64,000 bases of DNA from UBA4782 sp034429195 (GCA_034429195.1 DAOUGQ010000002.1:62001-126000); one strand, 5' to 3'; positions 34,035 through 43,265 are shown, counted from the first letter of the stretch. Program-made: numbers and translations. Notes: generated from the letters alone by a model not told the origin.

Positions 34035-34830
34035 AGAAGATGCAATGTGTCATTACTCCACCATCCACCAGGAGCCTGGCTCCGGTAATCCAGCGAGAAG
34101 CATCGGAAGCAAAAAACAAACAGGCATCTGCAACATCTTCAGGCATTCCCAGGCGATGAAGTGGGGCGGTCTTTTCCCAGCGTTTGACACCATCTGGCCA
34201 TTCCTGTTCGATCCCTTCTTTCCAAATCAACCCTGGTGCAACTGCATTCACACGGATCTGATGAGGCGCCAGTTCCATTGCAGAAGAGCGAGTAAGCATC
34301 AATAGACCGGCTTTGGCGGTGTCATAATGACAATGAGATGGTGCGGGGTTTTCTGCTTCGATCGAGGTGATGTTGATGATCGAGCCGCCATTACCAGATT
34401 TAATCATCTGACGGGCGGCAGCCTGGGTACATAAAAATGCACTACGCAAATTGACATTGATCACATTATCCCATTGGGAAGGGGTCATTTCCAGCAGGCT
34501 GGCTAGTGGAAAAGCTCCCGCATTATTGACGAGGATATCTATTTTCCCAAATGATTGATATATCGAATCAAACAGCTTGCTAACTTGTTCACTTTCCGTC
34601 AGGTCTGCATGAAAGATTTCGGCTTTTCCGTTTTTTGAGAGGATATCCTGCTTTAAACTTTCAGCACCAATTTTGCTGGTGTTGTAATGAATGGCAACGG
34701 TGGCACCTGCTTCAGCGAACCTTCCAGCAATTCCTCTCCCAATTCCGGTTCCACCTCCGGTTATTATTGCAACCTTTTCATGGAAATCCAATAAGCTTCC
34801 AACTGGTGGAATTATTTTTACAGGTTTCAT
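34033..34830 (-). CDS. Short-chain dehydrogenase/reductase (SDR)
   Basis: The 265-residue protein has the classical SDR features: the cofactor motif ITGGGTGIGRGIAGRF, the NNAG motif in DILVNNAGAF, serine in INITSIEA, and the catalytic YDTAKAG. It would oxidise or reduce a hydroxyl or keto group with NAD(P). Within this sugar cluster a sugar or polyol is the likely substrate. It overlaps the DUF985 cupin gene by four bases (ATGA) and is the last gene of the operon that starts with the SIS isomerase gene. Confidence 0.92.
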   Translation of the reverse strand: MKPVKIIPPVGSLLDFHEKVAIITGGGTGIGRGIAGRFAEAGATVAIHYNTSKIGAESLKQDILSKNGKAEIFHADLTESEQVSKLFDSIYQSFGKIDILVNNAGAFPLASLLEMTPSQWDNVINVNLRSAFLCTQAAARQMIKSGNGGSIINITSIEAENPAPSHCHYDTAKAGLLMLTRSSAMELAPHQIRVNAVAPGLIWKEGIEQEWPDGVKRWEKTAPLHRLGMPEDVADACLFFASDASRWITGARLLVDGGVMTHCIF

Positions 34831-35342
34831 AGCTGGCTCCCATCTAAGGCGAGAATATCAATTAAATACTTTTGTTCGGGGTATTGTGATAATAATTCCT
34901 TGCGATTTCCGAGCTGGAAATCATCCTGTTCATATCCTGGAGCCATTGTGGTACCCAGTAGAGCCCAACCATTTGGTTGCAGAAGGTGCGATCCCTGCCA
35001 AACGCCTGCGGGAACAACGAATTGAACAAATTGTCCAGAGAGAATTTCCTGACCCAGAATGACTACCTGCGAGCTTCCATCTGGAAAGAGTAAAAGCATC
35101 TCTATAGGGTTCCCAAGATAGAAGTGGTAAACCTCATCAGTAAGCAAACGATGAATGGCAGAGAAGGTACCAGGTTGGTGAAGGTAATAGATTGCTGTTC
35201 CAAAACTGTGGTCACTATGATAACGAGGGGGTAACGCTTTTTTAGGAATCTTTTCTTTCGCTTTATACGACTGACTGAACAATCCACCTTCTATAGGAAG
35301 AGGTGTCAGATGGAGAAATTCGATAATTTCCCTTGCGTTCAT
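34827..35342 (-). CDS. DUF985 (cupin_5) family protein
   Basis: This 171-residue soluble protein starts NAREIIEFLHLTPLPIEGGL, with LLTDEVYHFYLGNPIEMLLL, VVPAGVWQGSHL and GWALLGTTMAPGYEQDDF. These are the hallmark segments of the DUF985 cupin family. Histidines of the barrel are present, but no reaction is established that I know of. It is coupled to the SDR gene by a four-base overlap. An ACAGG site before the ATG is weak. Confidence 0.87.
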   Translation of the reverse strand: MNAREIIEFLHLTPLPIEGGLFSQSYKAKEKIPKKALPPRYHSDHSFGTAIYYLHQPGTFSAIHRLLTDEVYHFYLGNPIEMLLLFPDGSSQVVILGQEILSGQFVQFVVPAGVWQGSHLLQPNGWALLGTTMAPGYEQDDFQLGNRKELLSQYPEQKYLIDILALDGSQL

Positions 35343-35393
35343 AGAAAACCTGTCAGAAAATCGTAATCTTTTGCAAACTGATTAGAAAGAAGT

Positions 35394-36209
35394 TTAGATT
35401 TCTTCTTCGGAGAAGAAAACCTGGTCAACTTCGTTTGCCTTACAAATATCAAGTATCTGTTTTATCGAAATACCTTCCGTAGGTTCACCTATGGTGAGAT
35501 TAAAATATTCGTAAGTGGCTGCTGTTTCAGCATATTCAATATAGTTGGCAGCTTTGGTTACGCTTTCATCACTACGAACTACCTGCCCATGCCGTTGCCA
35601 GATGACAATTTTATGTGTCTGCAAGCCAGCTACAGTTGCTTTCATCAAAGCCTGTGTGCCAGGTACTTCAAATGGAATTAAACCGATACCTTCAGGGAAG
35701 ATCAGGATCGTTTCGGGTTCCCAGCGAAGCAGTCTACGATTGAGATCACGTGTATTGCTATACCTGGGTATGTGGCTAAGGAAAGTTAGATGTTCGGATT
35801 GAGCGTGTAACACAGCATGATATCCCAATTTTCGACGTGCCACCTGATCCTGGTGGATCGCCAGATGAGAATTGAACTCACTGGTGGGTCGGATGGTAGA
35901 TGCAATAAACAATTCTCCCTTGACTCCACCTTCCAGGATTTTGTAAATGCAAACATTCTTTTCGGGAGAATCTTTAATATCACGTAAACGTTTTCCACTA
36001 CCTGAGACCACTGCCCAGCCACCTGCCAAATCAGGTGCAGGAACTGGTAAATCAACAATCCCAGTTGATTGATAAGAAGCAGGTATTCCTTCCAGTTTAT
36101 CAACAAATACAGAAATATTTCCTGCTGCACCTTCTGCGGCTGCCAGTTCTGTTACCTGAAGTCCCGCAGCTCCCATATCCGAGATAATATCCATGAAGTT
36201 CTTTGTCAT
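35394..36209 (-). CDS. rhaD: Class II aldolase, rhamnulose-1-phosphate aldolase-like
   Basis: The 271-residue protein aligns by eye with RhaD: GAAGNISVFV, VVSGSGKRLRD, HAVLHAQSEHLTFLSH with zinc-binding histidines, FPEGIGLIPFEVPGTQALMK and IVIWQRHGQVVRS. It splits a ketose-1-phosphate into dihydroxyacetone phosphate and lactaldehyde (or glycolaldehyde) using zinc. Iron alcohol dehydrogenase at 38019-39170 could reduce the aldehyde. No rhamnose isomerase or rhamnulokinase is in the window, so another deoxysugar or pentulose phosphate may be the real substrate. AAGGAACAGGA precedes the ATG. Confidence 0.88.
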   Translation of the reverse strand: MTKNFMDIISDMGAAGLQVTELAAAEGAAGNISVFVDKLEGIPASYQSTGIVDLPVPAPDLAGGWAVVSGSGKRLRDIKDSPEKNVCIYKILEGGVKGELFIASTIRPTSEFNSHLAIHQDQVARRKLGYHAVLHAQSEHLTFLSHIPRYSNTRDLNRRLLRWEPETILIFPEGIGLIPFEVPGTQALMKATVAGLQTHKIVIWQRHGQVVRSDESVTKAANYIEYAETAATYEYFNLTIGEPTEGISIKQILDICKANEVDQVFFSEEEI

Positions 36210-36270
36210 ATTGTTTCCTGTTCCTTATAAGTTTTTCGCTGAGAGTTAGTAAATAATTATTTATGAAGAA

Positions 36271-36882
36271 TCATTCTTCTTCAGCCAGTTTTATGCCTAC
36301 AGCTCCGCTCGGGTGAGTTAAGCCGAAAGCTTCTTTTGTGTAACCGCCTTCTTCAAGGAGGATTACACAGATTGCATCACATGCTGCCGCATTGACAAGT
36401 GAGCTGCCAGTTGCAACCATTCCAAAGGGATCGATACCGACAGGAGAAACAACTTTAAAAACGACATCGGCCAGTTTTCCTAATGGTGAATCAGGTTTTT
36501 CTGTATGTGCAATGATCTTTGCGCCACGTTGGTGGGCAATTTGGGCAAATTGATTGATCTCTTCACTTTGTCCACCTTTGGAAATGATGTACAGTACATC
36601 ATCTGATTGAATGGCACCTGCTCCTCCATGTAGACAATCTGCAGCGTGGATGAAAAGCGCTGGTATGCCACAGCAGGAAAGCAAATGTGCAAATCGTTCA
36701 GCTATCGTGCGAGAAGTACCCGCACCTGTGACCATCACTTTACCCTTTCGATGAAGCAACAGGTCGATCACCCGGTTGATGTCAGACGTGAACTGATCTG
36801 GCAGGCTTTCAATACCAATGATTTCTGTTTCGATAACATCCCTGGCTCGTTGGATCAAGCGATCAGATTTTTCGAGTTGCAT
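36271..36882 (-). CDS. SIS-domain sugar-phosphate isomerase-like protein
   Basis: The 203-residue protein is a single SIS domain: VMVTGAGTSRTIAERFAHLL, then LYIISKGGQSEEINQFAQIA, then MVATGSSLVNAAACDAICVI and GLTHPSGAVGIKL. It resembles the catalytic part of arabinose-5-phosphate isomerase (KdsD/GutQ) without the CBS pair and also 6-phospho-3-hexuloisomerase. It probably interconverts an aldose and ketose phosphate in the cytoplasm for the aldolase encoded downstream. It is the first gene of the operon; AAGGCGGACTACG precedes the ATG. Confidence 0.86.
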   Translation of the reverse strand: MQLEKSDRLIQRARDVIETEIIGIESLPDQFTSDINRVIDLLLHRKGKVMVTGAGTSRTIAERFAHLLSCCGIPALFIHAADCLHGGAGAIQSDDVLYIISKGGQSEEINQFAQIAHQRGAKIIAHTEKPDSPLGKLADVVFKVVSPVGIDPFGMVATGSSLVNAAACDAICVILLEEGGYTKEAFGLTHPSGAVGIKLAEEE

Positions 36883-37087
36883 CGTAGTCCGCCTTTCATT
36901 GAACCTGTAAGTTGATCGTTTTTATTATACTTAGAAAATTATGAATCATTGCAGGAAAAAATTAGAGTTGAACATATGCCGGTATTCTTTTACCAATTCT
37001 TATCACCATTATTGATCGAAAAAAACATCACCAGATCGTAAGTTATAGTAAGATAATCTCAATGTTGCAAATTTCTGGAGGAAAGAA

Positions 37088-38005
37088 ATGGCTGATATCG
37101 TGGTTGTTGGAAGTTTAAATATGGACCTGGTTGTACGGGTAAAACAGATGCCAGTACCAGGGGAGACGGTCTCGGGAGGAGATCTAAGTATGATCTGTGG
37201 GGGAAAAGGAGCCAATCAAGCAGTAGCAGCAGGTCGAATTGCAGGGGAAGCCGCCATGATTGGTAGAGTAGGCAACGATAGTTTTGGTCAGCGTTTAATA
37301 GCCAGCCTGAAAGAAAGCCACGTGGATATTCAAGCCATTAAAAAAGGAGAAACTGCAACAGGCACTGCTGTGATCCTGGTGGATGAGAATGGAGAAAATA
37401 GCATTGTAATTTCACCCGGAGAAAATGGAAAAGTAAGTATTGATGATTTGAGACAAGCTGATGCCATCCTTCGAGAAGCCCGATTTATTTTGACCCAATT
37501 CGAATTGCCTGTAGCAGTGGTTGAGGCATTAATCCAGGAGGTGGCAACATTCCCAGCGAAGCTTATCTTAAACCCGGCTCCGTTCCGATCAATATCGCGA
37601 GAACTACTCTCAAAAGTAGACTTTTTGGTTCCCAATGAGATCGAAGCAGAGCAATTGACTGGGATTAAGATCAACAGTATTGATGATGCAAAACAAGCAA
37701 CCCGGGTATTGCTGGATTGGGGAGTTACACAGGTAATTATTACTTTAGGAGCCAATGGTGCTTTATTTGCAAACTCAAAAGGAATGCAGATAATTCCTGC
37801 CTATCAGGTTAAGCCCATAGATACAACTGCAGCAGGCGATACTTTTATAGGTGGGTTCGCTGCAGCATTGACCAGAAATTTTTCAATCGAAGATGCTGTT
37901 CGATATGGAAACGCGGCTGCTGCTATAGCTGTTACACGTTTTGGTGCGCAGACATCCATTCCAACTAGAGAAGAAGTGGATCGTTTTTATCAGACGAAAA
38001 GATGA
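37088..38005 (+). CDS. rbsK: Ribokinase (PfkB family)
   Basis: The 305-residue protein has the PfkB motifs of ribokinase: VVGSLNMDLVVRVKQMPVPG at the start, GGKGANQAVAAGR and the C-terminal DTTAAGDTFIGGFAAAL with the catalytic aspartate. It phosphorylates ribose or a related sugar with ATP in the cytoplasm. A GGAGGAAAG ribosome site precedes the ATG. It stands alone on the plus strand and converges with the alcohol dehydrogenase gene, leaving 13 bases. Promoter elements are not clear in the 205-bp gap upstream. Confidence 0.94.
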   Translation: MADIVVVGSLNMDLVVRVKQMPVPGETVSGGDLSMICGGKGANQAVAAGRIAGEAAMIGRVGNDSFGQRLIASLKESHVDIQAIKKGETATGTAVILVDENGENSIVISPGENGKVSIDDLRQADAILREARFILTQFELPVAVVEALIQEVATFPAKLILNPAPFRSISRELLSKVDFLVPNEIEAEQLTGIKINSIDDAKQATRVLLDWGVTQVIITLGANGALFANSKGMQIIPAYQVKPIDTTAAGDTFIGGFAAALTRNFSIEDAVRYGNAAAAIAVTRFGAQTSIPTREEVDRFYQTKR

Positions 38006-38018
38006 GATGTCTTTGAGG

Positions 38019-39170
38019 TTAAAAAGCAATCTCCAGTATTTGAGTTAGTTCATTTTGTGTGAGGACAATAGGATTGCCTTTCATACTGCTGGCTTGTTTT
38101 GCTTTATCCACAATGGTTGGGAAATCGTTCCTGGTGATCCCGTACTCTGACAGGCATGGGATTTCTAAGAGTTCACATGTATCAGAAATCCAGGTAACTG
38201 CCTGTTGGGGTTGCGCGCTGGTATCTCCTGTTAATAAGATCGCTATTTCCTGAAAACGCATAAACGCAGGATTTTTTGGTTCTCGGGTGAGTAGAGCCTG
38301 GAAGTTTACCTGCATGACTGCAGGCAGTAATCTGCCACAAAGTGCCCCATGCCTGGCATGGAACATCCCTCCCAGAGGGGCTGCAAATCCATGTACTGCA
38401 CCCAGGCCCGCATTGGCTAATGCCAATCCTCCAATCAGACTGGCGAGAGACATATCTTCTCTGGCAGGGTAATTCAGCCCGTCGAAATATGCTGTGCGAA
38501 GGGATCTACCAGCCCGTTGAATCCCTTCCCGGCAAAGTGCTGAGACCATTGGATTCGCTCTGACGGATAAGAAAGGCTCGATCACCTGGGATAGAGCATC
38601 CATTCCACTGGTGGCAGTAACTTCAGGTGGAAGGGGCAGGGTAAGTTTAGGATCTACGATTGCAATACGGGGAAGTAAAAGTGAACTACGAAGACTGACT
38701 TTGAATTTCTTATCAGGGACTTCAATAACAGCATTGCGTGATACTTCAGAGCCAGTACCAGCTGTGGTGGGGATTGCTATCCAGGGGATGCTTTGGTTTG
38801 TAAGGGTTTGACCTTTGCCGACTACTTCGAGGTAATCCAATAATTCACCCGGATTGGCAAGCATGCCTGCAACTGCTTTAGCAGTATCAATGGCACTCCC
38901 CCCTCCAAGGCCGATGACCATTTCAACTTTATTCTGTCGGGCGATATCAATCGCTTGTTGTACAGAATCCAGGGTTGGTTCTCCTATAACCCTGAAAGTG
39001 ATCACTTCAATCCCCTGTGTATTTATTGCTTCCAGAACAGGTTGTGAGAAAGATTCTGATAATCCAAGCGTAACCAGCGCTTTTACGCCAAAAGCTTTCA
39101 GGGATGGAATAGTTTTATAAACACTATCTTCACCAAATACAATGCGGGCTGCTGTTGCAAATTCAAACAT
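38019..39170 (-). CDS. Iron-containing alcohol dehydrogenase
   Basis: The 383-residue protein matches type III (Fe) alcohol dehydrogenases: the NAD site VIGLGGGSAIDTAKAVAGML, then IPTTAGTGSEVSRNAVI, then ALANAGLGAVHGFAAPLGGM and FHARHGALCGRLLP, which carry the metal-binding histidines. It interconverts an aldehyde and an alcohol. Next to a RhaD-type aldolase, lactaldehyde to propanediol reduction (FucO-like) is a plausible job. GAGGATATC precedes the ATG, and the TIGR04076 gene starts just upstream on the same strand. Confidence 0.93.
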   Translation of the reverse strand: MFEFATAARIVFGEDSVYKTIPSLKAFGVKALVTLGLSESFSQPVLEAINTQGIEVITFRVIGEPTLDSVQQAIDIARQNKVEMVIGLGGGSAIDTAKAVAGMLANPGELLDYLEVVGKGQTLTNQSIPWIAIPTTAGTGSEVSRNAVIEVPDKKFKVSLRSSLLLPRIAIVDPKLTLPLPPEVTATSGMDALSQVIEPFLSVRANPMVSALCREGIQRAGRSLRTAYFDGLNYPAREDMSLASLIGGLALANAGLGAVHGFAAPLGGMFHARHGALCGRLLPAVMQVNFQALLTREPKNPAFMRFQEIAILLTGDTSAQPQQAVTWISDTCELLEIPCLSEYGITRNDFPTIVDKAKQASSMKGNPIVLTQNELTQILEIAF

Positions 39171-39181
39171 GATATCCTCGA

Positions 39182-39475
39182 TTAATCCTTCTTTATGATC
39201 ATTCTCTTCAATTCGAACACAACAGGATTTTCAGCATCTGTGCAAGACAATTGGATTATTCCTTCATGAGACCAGGGATATGATGCACCATTCCGCAGTA
39301 AGATAACAGAAGAAAGCAAACAATCGAGGGCTAAATAACAGATGGGAGCACCGGAGATACTATTTTGACCAAAATGGATTTGGTCGCCCACCTTGTATCC
39401 TGCGTGACATAACCCTTTCTGGCTGATCACCGTAGCAATGACATCATATTGTTCAGGTTCTTGTTTTGCTTCCAT
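39182..39475 (-). CDS. TIGR04076-family small protein
   Basis: The 97-residue protein reads YDVIATVISQKGLCHAGYKV, then GDQIHFG, then APICYLALDCLLSSVILLRN, and ends VVFELKRMI. This is the pattern of the TIGR04076 family of small cysteine-containing proteins with no established role that I know of. An AAGGAG ribosome site is strong. It is 11 bases before the alcohol dehydrogenase gene and probably co-transcribed with it. Confidence 0.78.
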   Translation of the reverse strand: MEAKQEPEQYDVIATVISQKGLCHAGYKVGDQIHFGQNSISGAPICYLALDCLLSSVILLRNGASYPWSHEGIIQLSCTDAENPVVFELKRMIIKKD

Positions 39476-39576
39476 AGTTTTCTCCTTATTGGGGTTATTC
39501 TAACAGCATTATCTGATCGATTCAAACCAACCTGGCTGAATTATTTGAATAAAGAGAACATGATGTGAGTAGAGAA

Positions 39577-40404
39577 TTACCGAGAGCAGTTCTGCGCATA
39601 GATGATTGAATTAATGACGTCTTTTCTCTGCAATCGCTGGTGGATGTAATGAGAGAGCCATTCAATGAAACAACCATTAGTTTGATCACATAGAATATTG
39701 TTAATGAGAGAGATAATTCGAAATCCATCATTCTGTTTGACAATGATGACAGGGATATGTTTTTGCAAGAGTTCAACAAACGAGTTTTCCAGAACAATTT
39801 CTTTCTTCTGGATGTATGGGGGATGATGGAAAACGATGCCTTCCACTATCGATGTTTCTTTCAGTAGGTTAACCAGTTTTTCAATATAGATACCGATGTT
39901 TTCGGATTGGGTTACACCGAGAAAAACTGGAATTTTCATTTTCTGGCACCATGCAATAATTTCGCACAGCTTGATATTTGCCTGCCAATCCCATAAAACC
40001 AACCATAATGGATTTTGTCTATTCTCGGTTAACCAGGAAATATCCAGGTCATAAGTTGCGTTCGCAATAACCGTTCGATGATCGCCAGACTGTAAAGGTG
40101 CGCTGATTGCCAACGAGGTGGGATGGGTTGGGGTGATTTCGACCAATGAATCGCTGATCCCATCTAGTTGTGCCTCGGCTTTTGCCAGTGCCTGAAATAC
40201 CGGTTCTGCATACTGCAAGCACCAACCCACTTTGACATTCAAGGCGTTTAATTTTTTGGCAAGTTTATATCCATATCCCATTCGAAAAGTGAGGGAATCG
40301 CAATAGATATCTTCTCCTTCATGGGGAAGTCGGGGAAATAACCCGTAATCGATCCAGATGGGTTCATTGCTGTGAATAAGAATTTGTGGCAAGTGTGATG
40401 GCAT
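39577..40404 (-). CDS. PfkB-fold protein with degenerate kinase motifs
   Basis: The frame opens at 40461; the ATG at 40404 (protein start MPSHLPQILIHSNEPIW) fits better and removes an overlap with the plus-strand gene, giving 275 residues. The order of segments is PfkB-like: a substrate strand with GLFPRLPHEGEDIYCDSL, a region FRMGYGYKLAKKLNALNVKV where ribokinases have GGxxxN, and HPTSLAISAPLQSGDHRTVI. Near the end the GAGD catalytic motif is absent (CDQTNGCFIEWLSHYI). It is probably a non-catalytic or altered sugar kinase relative. Ribosome site is not clear. Confidence 0.6.
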   Translation of the reverse strand: MPSHLPQILIHSNEPIWIDYGLFPRLPHEGEDIYCDSLTFRMGYGYKLAKKLNALNVKVGWCLQYAEPVFQALAKAEAQLDGISDSLVEITPTHPTSLAISAPLQSGDHRTVIANATYDLDISWLTENRQNPLWLVLWDWQANIKLCEIIAWCQKMKIPVFLGVTQSENIGIYIEKLVNLLKETSIVEGIVFHHPPYIQKKEIVLENSFVELLQKHIPVIIVKQNDGFRIISLINNILCDQTNGCFIEWLSHYIHQRLQRKDVINSIIYAQNCSR

Positions 40405-40568
40405 GTTTGATCTTGTATTCTTGAATTTTAGAAAGCTTAAGACCATTTTACTTGATTTCATACCCCAAAGGTATTTTCTACTATTTAAAACTTTACCGAA
40501 TCTTTACATATCCTTTAAAGAACCTTAGTAGTCAGAAGGTAACCTATGATCAAGAAAGTGAGGAATGC

Positions 40569-41342
40569 ATGAAAAAAGGTTGGAAAATTGTTTTAATCGT
40601 TCTGGCTGGATTAATAGTTGCCGGAGGAATTTTTACAGGGGCATTCTTTATTGGTAAGGCTACTGATGTGGCACGAGTTATCAAAACTGATCGAATACTA
40701 CCCCGCATTGGTATGCGCATGGGTGGCTGGATGAATGAAGAAGGGATGATGCCTGGTCTCCGTCAGACTGGCAGGGGGAGACAAGATGGAGTGCGAAAAG
40801 GTGGAATGATGGGTTCTTTTCTCTCAAAAGGTGAGATCAGTGTTGATGAAGCAACCCAAGCTGCCGAAAGCTATTTGAGTACGCTTGCAAACGATGACCT
40901 TGTGGTCAGTGAAGTTATGATCTTTGATAACGGTGCTTATGTAGCTGTCAAAGAAGTCAGCACGGGCAAGGGAGCGATGGAGCTACTGGTTGATCCAAAC
41001 ACAAAGCAAGTAATTCCTGAATTTGGTCCAAACCATATATGGAACCTGAAGTATGGTATGACGGGTATGATAGGGCGTCGATATTATCAAGGACCTGAAG
41101 ATGTCGATGCAGAAATGACCGTTACACCGGTTGAAGCAGCAGAAAAGGCTCAGGCATACCTTGATGAAGAGATCTCAGGCGCAAAAGTATCAGGTGATCC
41201 CATCGCCTTCTATGGATACTATACGTTTGATTATGAAAAAGATGGCAAAGTAGCAGGTATGTTGAGTGTCAATGGTTTTACCGGTCAGGTCTGGCTTCAT
41301 ACCTGGCATGGAGAATTTGTAGAAGAAGCAGAACTGAAATAG
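40569..41342 (+). CDS. Membrane-anchored PepSY-like protein next to a two-component system
   Basis: The frame opens at 40452; the ATG at 40569, with GAGGA upstream and start MKKGWKIVLIVLAGLIVAGG, is preferred and gives 257 residues. One N-terminal membrane segment (residues 5-28) anchors an outward domain with a Gly/Met/Arg-rich linker. Two similar units follow, each starting with a helix (SVDEATQAAESYLSTL and TPVEAAEKAQAYLDEEISGA) and a beta stretch, like PepSY repeats. It precedes a response regulator and kinase pair by 110 bases, with a terminator between. A sensing or inhibitor role is a guess. Confidence 0.65.
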   Translation: MKKGWKIVLIVLAGLIVAGGIFTGAFFIGKATDVARVIKTDRILPRIGMRMGGWMNEEGMMPGLRQTGRGRQDGVRKGGMMGSFLSKGEISVDEATQAAESYLSTLANDDLVVSEVMIFDNGAYVAVKEVSTGKGAMELLVDPNTKQVIPEFGPNHIWNLKYGMTGMIGRRYYQGPEDVDAEMTVTPVEAAEKAQAYLDEEISGAKVSGDPIAFYGYYTFDYEKDGKVAGMLSVNGFTGQVWLHTWHGEFVEEAELK

Positions 41343-41364
41343 CCTTGTAGAATTTTCCACTGGC

Positions 41365-41398
41365 AAACGGTGGGTGGTGCGATACTGCCCACCGTTTT
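41365..41398 (+). terminator. Intrinsic terminator after the PepSY-like gene
   Basis: AAACGGTGGG (41365-41374) pairs with CCCACCGTTT (41388-41397), with four T residues at 41395-41398 and 13 bases in the loop. It separates the PepSY-like gene from the response regulator. Confidence 0.75.
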
Positions 41399-41451
41399 CA
41401 TTTGATTGTAGGTTAAGCTAGAATAAAAGAAATCAATCTGGTGAGGTTGGA

Positions 41452-42138
41452 ATGACAAATGCAAAGATTCTAGTGATTGATGATGAACAGAATATTCTTA
41501 ATCTTATCAGTGCTTATCTGAAGCCAGAAGGATATGAAGTTTTCACTGCTGTTGACGGAAACACAGGCTTGCAGGCTGCCAGGGCGTTCAAACCAGATAT
41601 TGTTGTGCTGGATATCATGCTGCCGGGGATGGATGGCATTACACTTCTTAACCAATTGCGCCGAGAATCGGATGTATATGTCATTCTTTTATCAGCACGT
41701 TCAGATGAGATGGATAAAGTTGTTGGGCTATCGGTTGGTGCGGATGATTACGTGACCAAACCATTCAGTCCACGAGAGCTAGTAGCGAGAATCAAATCTG
41801 CTCTCCGGCGAAAAGGTGGTGATGCGTTACCCAGCGGGGAGGTATACGCTTTCAAACATGTTCGTCTTGATACCGGCAGTCGCAGAGTCTGGGTGGGTGA
41901 CCAAGAGATTGATCTAACAGCTATTGAGTTTGATTTATTAAAAGGGCTGGTGGAAAACCGTGGCAGGGTAATGACGCGGGAAGTGTTATTAGAAAAAATC
42001 TGGGGATATGCTTATTATGGCGATACCCGCGTGGTGGATGTTCATGTGGGTCATATCCGACAAAAATTGGGTAACGAAGAGTGGATTGCTACCATAAGGG
42101 GGGTAGGGTACCGGTTTGATGATGAGGTGGTTGTATGA
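41452..42138 (+). CDS. OmpR/PhoB-type response regulator
   Basis: The 228-residue protein has a receiver domain (KILVIDDEQNILNLISAYL, phospho-acceptor in DIVVLDIMLPGMDG, lysine in DYVTKPFSPREL) and a winged helix (IDLTAIEFDLLKGLVENRGR, then DTRVVDVHVGHIRQKLG, then IRGVGYRF). It would bind DNA after phosphorylation by the kinase of the next gene, with which it overlaps by four bases. Confidence 0.96.
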   Translation: MTNAKILVIDDEQNILNLISAYLKPEGYEVFTAVDGNTGLQAARAFKPDIVVLDIMLPGMDGITLLNQLRRESDVYVILLSARSDEMDKVVGLSVGADDYVTKPFSPRELVARIKSALRRKGGDALPSGEVYAFKHVRLDTGSRRVWVGDQEIDLTAIEFDLLKGLVENRGRVMTREVLLEKIWGYAYYGDTRVVDVHVGHIRQKLGNEEWIATIRGVGYRFDDEVVV

Positions 42139-43265
42139 TGCAAAATATCCGGCGACATCTGGCTGTTAAATTATTTCTATCGTATGTTCTGGTACTTCTG
42201 GTTGTAGTGATTTTAACTGCAATTCTTCTCAATTTGACCGTTCCAAATGCATTCTTCCGTCATCTCGATCCTGAAAGGCAACTGATGAGAGAAATGATGC
42301 GCATTGGAATACAGAAAATTGCAATGGGTAATTTCCGTGCAGCAGTCTTTGATGCATTTTCTTTCGCTGTTGTCGCAGCGATTTTTGCTGCTATATTGAT
42401 CAGCTTATGGATGAGCCGGGTGATCGCTGCTCCTGTAAAAGAGATTGCTAAAGTATCGCGCCGGATCGCTGAAGGGCATTATTCCGACCGGGTGAATGCA
42501 GGATTGAACCATACTGAAGAGGAACTGGATGAAGTTTCAAGTCTGGGACTGCATTTCAACCAAATGGCAGAAAGTCTGGAACACACCGAAACCATGCGAC
42601 GGCAGTTGATGGCGGACGTCTCTCACGAGCTGCGCACACCCCTGACCGCCATTCGTGGTACAGCAGAAGGGTTGATTGATGGGGTGATCTCGCCGGATGA
42701 AGATACTTTTGAAACCATTCTGCAGGAATCCGAAAGGATGCAGCGGTTGGTGGATGATCTTCAGGAGCTAAGCAGCGTGGAAGCAGGGCAATATCAGTTG
42801 CAAATGACAGACTTTTTGTTAAGTGATCTGTTCAAAAAAGTGGAAAAACGTTTCTCCAAGCAGGTGAAAGAAAAACTGGTAAGTTTATTCCTTCCTGAGG
42901 AGAACGATTGGAAAGTTTTTGCAGATGAGAGTCGTATCGATCAGGTGTTGCAAAACCTGGTTGGAAATGCAGTGAAATATTCATCGACTGGTGGCAGTAT
43001 TTGGATCATGGCTGAAAGGAAAGAGGGAAGTACCTGCATCTCTGTTAAGGATGATGGCACAGGAATTGAGCCTGAGCAACTGGAGCGTATATTTACCCGT
43101 TTCTATCGGGTGGATACCTCTCGATCGCGCGAAAGCGGGGGAAGCGGTATTGGTTTGACCATTGCCAGGCATTGGGTGGAAGCGCATGGTGGAAAGATTT
43201 GGGCAGAGAGCGAAGGGTTGGGTAAGGGTAGCACTTTCTTGTTTACGATCCCTGATAAAAAGTGA
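42135..43265 (+). CDS. Membrane sensor histidine kinase (HAMP-HisKA-HATPase)
   Basis: The 376-residue protein has two membrane segments (about residues 10-32 and 75-98) around a short external loop, a HAMP domain, the HisKA helix with the phospho-accepting histidine in MADVSHELRTPLTAIRG, and a HATPase_c domain (QVLQNLVGNAVKYSSTGG, VKDDGTGIEPEQLERIFTRF, GGSGIGLTIARHWVEAHGG). Its start overlaps the regulator's stop. The external loop of some 40 residues is small, so it may sense a partner protein, such as the PepSY-like membrane protein, rather than a ligand. Confidence 0.95.
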   Translation: MMQNIRRHLAVKLFLSYVLVLLVVVILTAILLNLTVPNAFFRHLDPERQLMREMMRIGIQKIAMGNFRAAVFDAFSFAVVAAIFAAILISLWMSRVIAAPVKEIAKVSRRIAEGHYSDRVNAGLNHTEEELDEVSSLGLHFNQMAESLEHTETMRRQLMADVSHELRTPLTAIRGTAEGLIDGVISPDEDTFETILQESERMQRLVDDLQELSSVEAGQYQLQMTDFLLSDLFKKVEKRFSKQVKEKLVSLFLPEENDWKVFADESRIDQVLQNLVGNAVKYSSTGGSIWIMAERKEGSTCISVKDDGTGIEPEQLERIFTRFYRVDTSRSRESGGSGIGLTIARHWVEAHGGKIWAESEGLGKGSTFLFTIPDKK

